Part shown: positions 1 to 8,729 of the stretch, piece by piece
How positions within the stretch are numbered: position 1 is the first letter of the stretch
How the letters are laid out: every line of letters starts with the position of its first letter
Assembly (NCBI RefSeq): GCF_022376445.1
Contig: NW_025955718.1
Coordinates: 1 to 13,164 of the forward strand
Source of the DNA: Fomitopsis serialis
Lineage: Eukaryota; Basidiomycota; Agaricomycetes; Polyporales; Fomitopsidaceae
DNA length: 13,164 nt
Direction: 5' to 3'
The notes under the pieces: generated by a model
What the model was told of the DNA's origin: nothing
The model's input: only the letters and a program-made list of their open reading frames with translations
Databases searched by the model: none
Translations under genes and position numbers: made by a program

Positions 1-2195
1 ATGAGTAGTCTTCGGTGACTATAATTTCGGCGTTCAGCCTTGACCCTAAGTGGATTCTGCGCGAGTAACAAATCTCACCCATATAGCCCTTCTCATCTGT
101 CTTCGTGCGAGTCCGCATGACACGCCGCTTCTTCAAGCCATTCCGCCCGACAGGGACGGGTTTCTTCGCCTGTTTCTTCTTCTTCTGCGGTCGTTGTTTC
201 ATTCGCTCCGGCTCCGAATCATCGATGACGTCCTCGGTCTGTGTATCCGGAGGTGCCTCTTCTTCAGTCTCCACCTCACTCTCGGGCACTGAGGCGGGCC
301 GGGATGCTTTATCGACCTCATCTACGGTAAGGAATCGTGAGTATGCATGCCTTTCTGTATACATATACGATCTGGGCAGACGGAAGAACGCCGCGTGGAT
401 GCACGTGAAACTTACCGTCATCGATGTCCATCATAGCTTTGAGACTTTTGTCTATAACGGACGACCGCACCTTGGTCTTGGTCTTTCTCCGACTGTCCTC
501 ATCCTCTGTATCCACGTCCGTATCAGATAGTATCGCTTTCTTCGCCCTGACGCCGACTTTGCTTTTAGCCTTCGCGACTTCTTTAGTCGGAGGAGCTGGA
601 GTAGGAGAGTGCGATTCATCGTCGTCCGAATCCAACATGACAGCACGAGTGGACTTCCGGCGGATTGCCGATGCCTGGCGACGATATCAGGGCAGAGTGA
701 TTACAGAAGTTATACAAGACAGACCTTCGCCGAGCTGCTACTTGATGTCGACGGCTTTTCGTCCTTCACTGTTTCCTTTCCCTTGGGCTTTGAAGTGACA
801 GGGCTCTTCTTGCGTGGTGCACCGTCTTGGACACCCTCCTCTTCGTCTGACGCGGGCAGGGCAGACTTGCGCTTTACACCTCTCTGGTGTGATAGATATG
901 CATGAGTAAGTGGTCCCATTGACAAGTACGCTCAACAATCATGGACAATACTTGCCTGCTCCTCTACCTTGCCGTTCTTCTTACTCGCCTCCTCCACTGG
1001 AGTCGCCTTCTTTTCCCTTACTTCAGAGGCGGATGCGGAGATCTTCTTGGTGCCCTCTGGCTTGACCTTGATTTGCCCTTTCTCCCGTGTCTCGTCCGCC
1101 TCTTGTGCCTTCTCCTTCTCCTTCGCTCCCTCATCCTTCTGTTTTGCCTTCGCTTTACCCCAATCGAGAATGCCAGACGCTCGGGGCTTCAGTGCAGACT
1201 TAGCTTCCTTAGGCTTGAACTTTGGCTTATCCTCCGGCTGTCCGGACTTCGTGTCTGTGGCTTGCCTCTGCACAACTTGTTTCTGTGAAGTTTCTGTGGC
1301 AGGCGCGACTGACGCTTTCACGGGCAAAGGAGTCAGAACAACGGGCTTGCCGACCTACACAAGTACAGCTTTAACAATAGGCGGCCAGTAGTGAATGAAC
1401 AGTAAGACGCACATGGACGTGCAGGCCGACCAGCCGACCAAGTAGTACTGAGGCGTCCACCTTGAGCTTTGCATCGGCTTCGTAGACCTTGTCGGACGCT
1501 GTACATATGAGCGAAGCATCCTATACGGGTCACGTTCAGAGCTTTCCTAGAGATGGAGTTCACAACTCAAGGGCTAGCAACGTACGATGAGACGCGCCGG
1601 TGATAGGCTGTAGACAAACTGAGACAAGACGCGTATGTACTGCGCTTTTGCCCCTGTACAACAATGGTCGCATGAGTGAGACTCGAGTCACAAAGAGTAA
1701 TCACGCACTCTCTACGTCGTTCTCTCCTACCAGAAGCACCCTCGTGAGCGGCACTACCTCGCTGTCCGGTTCTTGCTCCTGATCTTGCAGTTCTCTTGAT
1801 GTTGTCGGTTCCTCATTGTCGACTTCCATATCATCTTGCTGCAATTGTGATACCCGTGTGGCGGGAGGAGTGACCTCACCGGTCAACATGTAGGTGGCAT
1901 ACACCGGCTCAGATGAGCTGTGCGAGGCAGCATGGAACGCGGCGAGGGTACTGGGAAGGTCAAACGTTTGTAAGCCACGCGATCGCAGTACCTCGGTCAA
2001 CCATATAGCTCACTTCTTAGCGGCATTGACATGTATGTTGAAGTGTCGACTGAGAGACCTGAAGGTGACCTATGCGCACACGCGTCGAGCCACGGTAAAT
2101 GGTCGTGTGAAGACTCGGAAAGTGCCAGTGTCACGTACTACGTTGCGGCCAATCTGTATTTGCTTCGTGAGATAATCAACGACTGGTTGCTCCAT
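1..2195 (-). CDS. CDC27: DNA polymerase delta subunit 3 (POLD3/Cdc27/Pol32), C-terminus off the window edge
   Basis: This is the non-catalytic third subunit of replicative DNA polymerase delta. In the known family the N-terminal domain binds the second subunit and a C-terminal PIP box binds PCNA; it acts in the nucleus. Exons on the minus strand: 2195-2139, 2069-2014, 1950-1709, 1653-1586, 1520-1413, 1354-956, 883-725, 674-416, 321-79, 18-1. All junction phases agree and give 536 residues before the edge. Visible family signatures are VVDYLTKQ near the start, RSLSRHFNIHVNAAKNTLAAF (about 22-42), YATYMLTGE, and QFVYSLSPARLIDASLICTA. After residue 178 the chain is a Lys/Glu/Ser-rich, probably disordered linker, with a short GILDWGKAKAK motif at 238-248. 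The last residues, 513-536, match the conserved segment before the PIP box (KKRRVMRTRTKT, then KGYMVTEDYS). The PIP box and stop lie outside. The start at 2195 puts the family motif at residues 2-9. Family call is firm; exact exons in the linker are less so. Confidence 0.9.
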
Positions 2196-2629
2196 TGGTG
2201 AAGACGAGTGCAGGAGAAGAGGGAAGGGTGCAGTCACAACCGCGCGTGGACAGACGCGACACGCCGACAGCCACATTCCGTCGAAGGCTGAGACGCGATC
2301 ACCTGACCGAGACGTACACCGACCAATGAACGTCTCGCCTGAATTTCGTAGCTTGCGCTACTTAGCAGGAATGCCAACTCAACTGGTCGTCTATCGAACA
2401 CCATACTACCAAATTAATCTCGAGATTTCTCTACAGCAAATCGGGACGTTAGATACGTGTGAGTGTCGGCACATCCTTACTAACAGCGTTGCAGTCGTTT
2501 CATCATCTCCGGTAGTGGCACTGACGAACATTTGTGCACAACGGACGGCTTGTCCTGCCGCTCTGATACCTATACAGCGCAAGGGATCTATATACACCAA
2601 CTGTATTCAATAAATGCCGCAATATGCCT
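2196..2629. other. Intergenic: POLD3 promoter and 3' flank of the Gly/His/Met gene
   Basis: These 434 bases separate two minus-strand genes in tandem. They should hold the POLD3 promoter and 5' UTR on the left and the 3' UTR of the upstream gene on the right. A 95-codon open frame on the plus strand (2326-2613) shows no recognisable motif and no splice support. No tRNA, repeat or clear TATA box was seen. Confidence 0.6.
2254..2298. promoter_or_regulatory. Two ACGCGA cores upstream of the POLD3 start
   Basis: ACGCGA occurs at 2254-2259 and 2293-2298, about 60 and 100 bases upstream of the POLD3 start codon. A perfect ACGCGT lies at 2080-2085 inside its first intron. ACGCG is the core of the MluI cell-cycle box bound by MBF in fungi, which drives G1/S expression of replication genes. 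The motif is short and the region GC-rich, so this is only a candidate. Confidence 0.3.
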
Positions 2630-3558
2630 TCAATCCAGCCCATCAATTTCCATGCGACGCTGGGGGTGGAGCTGTCCGCCGAAATGACCGCTGTGCCAAC
2701 GAGCGACTGACCCATCCCCAATACTGCGTGATTCCACCTCGCCGCGGTGAAGTCCCGCGTGGTGCATCCCATCGAGTCCCTGGCGGACGCTGAGCTCTTC
2801 GTCGACATCACGAGCGGCGACCTGTCCGCGGTGGAAGCCCCCACGGTGCATTCCGCCGATGCGGCCTCCGAATCGCTGACGAGCGAGCAGTTTATCCCCG
2901 ATCTCGCGCGGGTGGAAACCAGGCCCGCCGTGATGCATGTGCATGCCACCCAAGTGGCCGCCGAATCCCTGACGAGCGACCAGGTCCTCGTCGATTTCGC
3001 GCAAAGCGACTTCCCCGCCTGTCTTCATGCCGCCGCCATGGCCATGGCGCATTCCGCCGTGTTGCATGCCGCCGCGGTGCTTGCCACCGTGGTGCATACC
3101 TCCACGATGACCTCTGTGGACTTCGCCGCGACGAGCAAACAGCAGCCCCTCATCGGTGTCCCGGGCAGCCATAGGTCCCCTGTGACCGCCGGAGTGCATA
3201 CCGCCATGGCCGTGACGCCCCCCTCGGAGCTGACGTATCAGCTCGTCGTCGCGTCCAACGTGGTGCATGCCATTTGCAGGACTATGCATGTGCATGCCGC
3301 CGGGGAGGCCGTGCATACCGCCGTGGGGCATACCACCATGGGGAAACTGGCGCGTGATCAAGTCTTCGGACTCGAGGCTTCGGCCTATGGCAAAGTGGCT
3401 ATGCACGGTCGGGGCATCATATCTGCGTGGATGTCAAGCTCTTTCAGAGTACCGCATGTGCCAGATACAAGCGAGGCAACATACACGAGGCGGATGGGTT
3501 GCGCGATGGCGGGCGCAGCGGTGGCAGCAACGGCAATAAAGACAGCGGTAGCGCGCAT
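2630..3558 (-). CDS. Secreted Gly/His/Met-rich repeat protein, unknown family
   Basis: Family not recognised. Two exons fit best: 3558-3485 and 3398-2630, joined in phase 2 across an 86-base GTATGT...CATAG intron, giving 280 residues. The first 19 residues (Met-Arg, then an Ala/Val/Ile-rich core ending APAIA) look like a signal peptide cut before QPIR, so the product should enter the secretory pathway. The rest holds about 33 His, 16 Met and no Cys, with many GGMH or HGGM units. Seven degenerate repeats begin with a charged core such as REIDEDLVARQ, REIGDKLLARQ or RDVDEELSVRQ, followed by a Gly/His/Met spacer. The composition would suit Cu or Zn binding. The repeat layout also recalls fungal precursors cut by kexin, but dibasic sites are few (FARR, QRR). 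Both roles are inference. The exon 2 frame is secure from its repeats; the intron acceptor is uncertain. Confidence 0.72.
2696..3382 (-). repeat. Seven degenerate protein-level repeats in the Gly/His/Met gene
   Basis: In reading order the cores are RSLESEDLITRQ, RDDELIRQ, RDTDEGLLFARR, REIDEDLVARQ, REIGDKLLARQ, RDVDEELSVRQ and RSIGDGSVARW. The consensus is R-[ED]-x-[DG]-[DE]-x-L-x-x-R-[QRW], often followed by a Phe or Leu and GG. Spacers of roughly 15 to 45 residues are Gly/His/Met-rich. The divergence suggests old tandem duplication rather than a recent expansion. Confidence 0.75.
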
Positions 3559-3692
3559 GATGGTCGAATATTTCACGAGAGGTAAGTTCGGCAAACTGAC
3601 GGTATCGTGGATAGGGTGTATTAGAAGTCAGAGGTCGTCAGATGATCCAGTCGTAAGTCGTCGAAGAAAAATAAGCAAGGCTGTCGCAACGA

Positions 3693-3734
3693 CTGTGAGC
3701 TTTCGATAGTACCATTTGTTAGACGTGCACTCAC
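3693..3734 (-). other. Candidate 5'-UTR intron of the Gly/His/Met gene
   Basis: On the minus strand a strong donor GTGAGT starts at 3734, and CTCACAG ends at 3693, giving 42 bases with a CTAAC inside. Later acceptors (GCGACAG, or GTCAG at 3597) are also possible. An upstream ATG at 3715, opening a 25-codon frame, lies inside and would be removed by splicing. It needs transcript evidence. Confidence 0.3.
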
Positions 3735-3810
3735 CGACCAGCACCTCTGCCTGTAAGTTGGGCTCTGAAGGGAAAGCAGTGAGCTGAGAGGACTTGTCGT
3801 AGGGTACTGG

Positions 3811-3818
3811 CTTTTATA
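3811..3818 (-). promoter_or_regulatory. TATA box for the Gly/His/Met gene
   Basis: On the minus strand the octamer reads TATAAAAG, preceded by GAG, about 250 bases upstream of the start codon. Transcription would then begin near 3780-3790 and leave a long 5' UTR with the possible intron. No comparable TATA box was noticed upstream of the other genes, which suits a regulated or abundant secreted product. Confidence 0.55.
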
Positions 3819-4544
3819 CTCATTTGCGTAGGAATAGTCATGAATATTATTCCCTTGGGGGTAGGTGGACCGTGGTAGATGCATTTGCATAGCGTGGGGT
3901 GGTGGCACATCAATCTGTCATGTCCATGTGAGCATAAGACCGAACCACCGTGTAATTCTGTAGCATTCCCTTTGAATGCAGCTGAACAGTACTCGGTGCT
4001 GCATGCGTACGCAAGACCACATAACGTGAAGCAGTGCCGTCCAACGGCCACACTTGGGTGTAAACCGTTCATGTTCTAGCGTTTGTACGCTGTGAATGCA
4101 GGTAACACTTGCAGCACTCAGATAGAAAGGTTCTGTTGGATGGGTTTGTTCTCTAGGGCGAATATCTCCATGGCCCTCCGGGCGACTGTCATTTTGCGGT
4201 CCCAAAATGCGACGCAACTGGGGTACTCTTGACACGCCGTTTTCCGTAGTGGTAACGAGCAAGGATAGCTTCGCAAGTGGGTATCATTGATTGGAGCATT
4301 GCTGTGAGCGACCTATGTAGAGGGTAGTGCATTGCTACTAATGGAGAGGCGCACAAGGCAAGAGCTCAGTTTGTTGTTCTGAGAGGACGAATGGGAATAC
4401 TCACATCATATAACGTGCCGTGCCACTGCTGAAGCACTGCTACGATGTATTGGGCAGTAGGGAATCACAGATAATGCAGTTGAAATTGCGCTCTGCCCCG
4501 CCTGGCGCCAGTCAAGCAAACATACACGAAGAGCGACCGTGCAT

Positions 4545-6151
4545 CTAGTCAGACAACCCACTCTCGCTATACGACCCCACACTCCCACTCATTTCGCTGT
4601 AGTCGACGTCCTCACTCCCAAACTCTGGGCTGCTGTCCAAATCCTCCGCCCCGCTCTCGTAGTCCGGGCCCTCCGCCCGCGCCTGCAGCCTGTCCGCACC
4701 CGCCACACCCTCCGCACACCGCAGGCACTCCCACTGCTTCCCACCCGCGCCGACGCCCGTCCGCTCGTCCGCAGCACGCATCATCCGCTCGGAGATGCAG
4801 TAGTAGCAGTAGACGTGCCCGCATGAGGTGATGTACGGATTGTGGATCGGGTAGGCAGGCGGCGCGTCCTCTGATCCTGATACCTCCGCGACGAAAAGGG
4901 TGCTCGAGCCCGCGTCTGCCGACGATGTGGCAGCGGTGCTGTACGTTGGTATCGATACCCTTGATTCGAGGGCACTGGCAGGATCGGAGAGGTCTGTGGA
5001 TGTGTTCTCTGCGCAGATGGCGCATTGGTCAAGCGGGAGTGCCCAGTATTTGCCTTTCCGTGACTGCTTCTCAGTCTGATCAGTTGGAGCGGAAAGACCC
5101 GCTAGAGAGCGTATAGGACTGGGCAGAATGGCGGACAGAGATGGCAGACTGGACAGGATGTTTGACAACCGTCTGCGCAGTGCGCGGGTGTTGATGAGCG
5201 GTAGCAAGAAGAGTAAAAATTCCTGATGGAGACAAAGTAAACATCAGATTATCAGATTATTTAACATCGTAAAAAGGTACGCACGGTGAAAGCATGCCAA
5301 ACCATTTGGCGATTCATAAACTCGTACGAGACTTCGCGTCTGGCCAGCCTGCGGGCGGGCACCAAACTTAACCTCAATAATCTGTCGATCGTAGTACGGT
5401 AACTGTGGACAGTTAAGGAATATATCAATAGAACATTTGAGGCACAGAGACAGCGACATACCGGCCGTTCCATAGGAACGCAACGAAGTTCAGGAACCCT
5501 AGCAGACCGTGTATGGACTCGAGGCGGTTGAGGAACTCCCATGCCTTCCGCCGCTTGTCAGAGGATGGAGCATCTGGCCATGCTTGAGATAATGCATGCG
5601 CGCGTATTCGAGAATGAACATATGGCGCGAGCACCGTCAGACCGGCATGAGCTAACAGCACACGATACGGCAGCCCGGACGCTGCGAGAAGATTAGCCTC
5701 GCATAGGTCCACACCGAGGTTGGCGCACCAGTTGTCCTAGAGCTTGATGGTCCGGAGTACGCGTACTTGAGGCCCTGCAGTCGAGCTCCATAACTCGTCC
5801 CAAGGTTCCAGAAGGATAGCTTGTACAGTATCGCTTGTATGAGCAAAACAAGTTCTGGCTCAAACCGAGCCCTCCAAGCGGTCTAAGTTGTTGTTCACTC
5901 AGAGCGTCATGAAAAAGAGTGTGTCAAGTACGAACGTTGACTAGACTTAATGCCTTCACCAAAGGGTCCTTGAGTAGTTGGACTAGTTCCTGATCAAGCA
6001 GTTCGGCATCAAGTTGGCCGACGCGGATAGTACGTGGTGAGGGTTCAGAAAAGGAGGCAAGCGACCCTCTTATTCGTGTGAGCTGGGGTTGCGCGTTCTC
6101 CCATGTCTGCTGCCAGGAAGGAGGGATGGCTGACGCGGTGGGAGGCGACAT
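4545..6151 (-). CDS. PEX2: Peroxin-2, peroxisomal RING E3 ligase subunit
   Basis: PEX2 is a peroxisomal membrane protein that forms the Pex2-Pex10-Pex12 ubiquitin ligase needed to recycle the import receptor Pex5. Exons on the minus strand: 6151-5936, 5882-5729, 5681-5462, 5402-5285, 5222-4545; all phases agree and give 461 residues. The N-terminal membrane region shows family blocks VGQLDAELLDQELVQLLK, ELVLLIQAILYKLSFWN, GTSYGARLQGLKYA and SYEFMNRQMVWHAFTEFLL. The C-terminal RING has ligands C303, C306, C370, H372, C375, C378, C402 and C405. About 60 Ser/Ala-rich residues separate the second and third ligands. The tail after the RING is acidic and Ser-rich. Intron 2 is only 47 bases, with a CTAAT branch point and CGCAG acceptor. 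The start is the first in-frame ATG before the conserved block. Confidence 0.93.
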
Positions 6152-6404
6152 GGCCTGGAGGAGCTCATCGTCGCGGACTCAGCCTCGGGGCGGAGATATT
6201 TCACGTGCGGAGGATGCGGACTCGGAGGTATCCACAACGCGCGTCTATTGTACATGGGCGTCTCCCGAGTCAGATTCACTTTCGATCGACAATTGGTCGT
6301 CTGTCCTAGTCCTCTGTCCTCGACCTACGTGACTTGTCTCTCGTTTTCCAAGCTCGCTGAACAGCACTCCCCCAGTTGAACTCCATATTTTCCCTGCCAT
6401 TGCG
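6152..6404. promoter_or_regulatory. Shared divergent promoter of PEX2 and PheRS alpha
   Basis: Only 253 bases separate the two divergent start codons, so both promoters and 5' UTRs must share this segment. It contains a perfect E-box CACGTG at 6202-6207 and a CCAAT pentamer on the minus strand at 6292-6296, but no TATA box. An ATG at 6168 on the minus strand is out of frame with the PEX2 start and would open an upstream frame overlapping it. Confidence 0.6.
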
Positions 6405-8435
6405 ATGGCGGAAGCGATCCAGCAACTTGTCTTGGACACCCTCGACAAGTTCGGCACAATCCAAGATACACGAACATTGATCCTGCCAGGATACAGCGAC
6501 CCTGCCGCCAACCATGATTCGCAAATCATCATCCTCGGCGCACTGAACTCGCTATCGAGTCGCGATGTACGCATTGCATGCTTTTGCTTTGCATTGAACG
6601 CAACGAATCGATGAGAAGCACAGATGATCTCGTACACAACCCATGAAACTGTCTCTCACGTCCTCACACCAGAGGGTGCCCAAATAGCCGTACAAGGCTC
6701 GCACGAGGCTCGTGTCTGGCAAGCACTACCCCACAGAGGCGAAGGAGCGCCCATGGTCCCGAAGCAGCTTGAAGAGCGAGTAGGGTCGGAGACCGCGAAG
6801 ATAGGCCAGGGGCGTGCGTTCAAGAATAAGTGGATAAGCAAAGAGGGCGATGGTCTCGTCAAACTTGTAGGCATGAGTTCCAACCGCGTGACGATCCTTC
6901 AATAACCTCTGTCATCTTGAAGGCACCTTCAATCGAAGACAACACCCAGGTAGAATTGCGCGAGGTTGACTCCACCGGCACTTTGAAAACTGGAGAGAAA
7001 GCATTGGCTGAATTGCGCAAGCGTAAACTCATTGTGCAGAGGTGAGGAAGTAGGACATGTCCTCGAAGCCACTGCTCAAAAGTCTACAGGAAGGGACAAT
7101 GGTTCACTGTGAGGAAGGGGTCTGCTTTCAGCACATCAATAGCGAAACCCGAGACCGATCTCACGATCGACATGCTTGCGACGTACGTGTCTCAGCGGTA
7201 TTGAGAATGTGAGTGTGCACACCTGACTTTCATCTAGCGGCTCGTGGAAGAGCTCCACATACAAGAAGTACAATTTCGAAGCCGAGGGCCTTCCTACAAA
7301 TGGCGGTGCTTTGCACCCACTACTCAAGGTCCGCGAGGAATTCCGTAATATCTTCTTGGAGATGGGGTCCGTTGCATAACACGCGCTCTGCTGATTGCAA
7401 TCTGACTTACCTTGGCTCTAGCTTCGCAGAGATGCCAACGTCATCTTTCGTTGAATCCGGCTTTTGGTGCTTCGACGCACTGTTTGTGCCCCAGCAACAC
7501 CCCGCTCGCGAAGTCCAAGATACGTTTTACCTTTCCGACCCCGCCGAATCGCTCCCACCGCCCGCGGACTACTACGAGCGCGTCTCCAAGGTGCACGAAC
7601 ATGGAGGTTACGGCTCCACCGGCTATCGCGCGCCTTGGTCCGACGCCGAGTCGCGCAAACTGCTCCTCCGCACGCACACGACCGCTTCGTCCGCTTCGAT
7701 GCTCTACAAGCTCGCGGCGAAGTGCCGCGGCGAGGGTGAGGACAAGTCGACGGACTCCGCCGCGGCGCATGGGAGCTCGGCGCAAGCGAAGAAGGAGGGT
7801 GACGATGGCTTCCGGCCGGCGAAGCTGTTCAGCATCGATCGCGTGTTCAGGAATGAGACGATGGATGCGACCCACTTGGCGGAGTTCCACCAGGTGGAGG
7901 GTGTGGTTGCGGACCGCGGGCTCACACTCGCTGACCTCATCGGTAAGCTTGTAAGTAGTAATTGCTCTGTACCCCGTTTAACACGCGCTCTGTTCGCAGG
8001 CTTCATGAGAGTCTTCTTCACGAAGATGGGTATCGAGAATCTCAGGTTCAAGCCTGCGTACAACCCGTACACCGAGGTTCGCCTGCCATCCAGATCCGTC
8101 TCTTGCATGATATTGACACCATCCCCTTGCTAAGCCTTCACTAGAGATCTTCGCCTTCCACCCGCAGCTCCGAAAATGGGTCGAGGTTGGGAACAGCGGC
8201 ATGTTCCGTCCGGAGATGCTTGAGCCCATGGGCTTCCCCAAAGATGTCCACGTCCATGGCTGGGGTATCTCGCTTGAGCGACCCACCATGATTCGGTATG
8301 TAACATCGCGCCTCTCACGTCACCGTGAAGCTCATGGGTATGTTTGCAAGGTACGGTATAAACAATATCAGGACCCTGGTCGGCCACAAGGTATCGCTCG
8401 AGTCCGTGGAGACTTCGCCGGCTGTCAGGTTCTGA
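6405..8435 (+). CDS. FRS2: Cytosolic phenylalanyl-tRNA synthetase alpha subunit
   Basis: This is the catalytic subunit of the cytosolic alpha2-beta2 class II enzyme that charges tRNA-Phe. Exons: 6405-6566, 6624-6866, 6923-7041, 7090-7182, 7238-7366, 7422-7942, 8000-8076, 8135-8295, 8351-8435. All phases agree, giving 529 residues, a normal length. The N-terminal third has the GSHEARVW and KAxxNKW-like segments of the winged-helix region that binds tRNA. The catalytic part shows [21 protein letters not shown] (motif 1 region), [20 protein letters not shown], motif 2 [19 protein letters not shown] (391-409), [13 protein letters not shown], and motif 3 GWGISLERP (490-498). Residues about 350-378 are a Ser/Lys/Glu/Asp-rich insert that I do not recall from yeast or human forms. 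Three of eight introns end in AAG rather than CAG or TAG. It faces PEX2 head to head. Confidence 0.95.
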
Positions 8436-8729
8436 GCGAGTGTGTCGTTGTGTAGAGGATAGAGCAGAAGCAAAATCTCATGTAGCGATTGCTGTACGTA
8501 TGTGACGAATTACTCAGTCACACGATCTCGAGGTTAGTCACTCCTAGAGCGAAGCTGGGTCAACCTGAAGTGCTCCATACATACCCACGTCAATCGCACA
8601 ATGCGTTGTACGTCAAATGTGCGCAGCCGGTCGGTCTGTAAGTCGCCGTGATTAATGACCTATCTTGCATCGAACCAGAGCTGGTATCGATCTCCACAGT
8701 TCAGACAATGACAAGATGCAATATGCATT
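8436..8729. other. Convergent 3' region
   Basis: The PheRS alpha and ThrE-like genes end towards each other here, so 294 bases must hold both 3' UTRs and both polyadenylation signals. No open frame or repeat was seen, and the transcripts may overlap. Confidence 0.5.

Larger units (their letters stand above)
3559..4544. other. Intergenic: promoter of the Gly/His/Met gene and PEX2 3' flank
   Basis: Almost 1 kb holds no convincing gene. It includes the TATA box and 5' UTR described separately, and on the right the PEX2 3' UTR. A 114-codon minus-strand frame (3918-4262) has no motif and no low-complexity signature of its own. A perfect 7-base inverted repeat CATTTTG-6-CAAAATG sits at 4190-4209 and could bind a dimeric factor. 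Nothing else was seen. Confidence 0.5.

Noticed and set aside
2747..3709. A 320-codon plus-strand open frame over the Gly/His/Met gene
   Set aside because: It mirrors the repetitive GC-rich coding strand on the opposite side; its protein is a Val/Ala/His shadow without domain, and the minus strand has the signal peptide and repeats.
4190..4209. Perfect inverted repeat CATTTTG-6-CAAAATG
   Set aside because: A 7-base arm is likely by chance in a kilobase of intergenic DNA; no second copy was noticed, so it is kept only as a note in the intergenic entry.
5242..5262. Tandem ATCAGATT units in the last PEX2 intron
   Set aside because: Two copies of an 8-base AT-rich unit inside an intron are ordinary low-complexity sequence.
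5737..5760. A 24-base intron in PEX2 (GTACTCC to CTCTAG)
   Set aside because: It is too short to splice. The 47-base intron 5682-5728, with a CTAAT branch point and CGCAG acceptor, restores the frame and the family sequence.
7441..7890. A 149-codon minus-strand open frame inside PheRS alpha
   Set aside because: It lies antisense to highly conserved synthetase sequence and is Arg-rich, as expected of a shadow.
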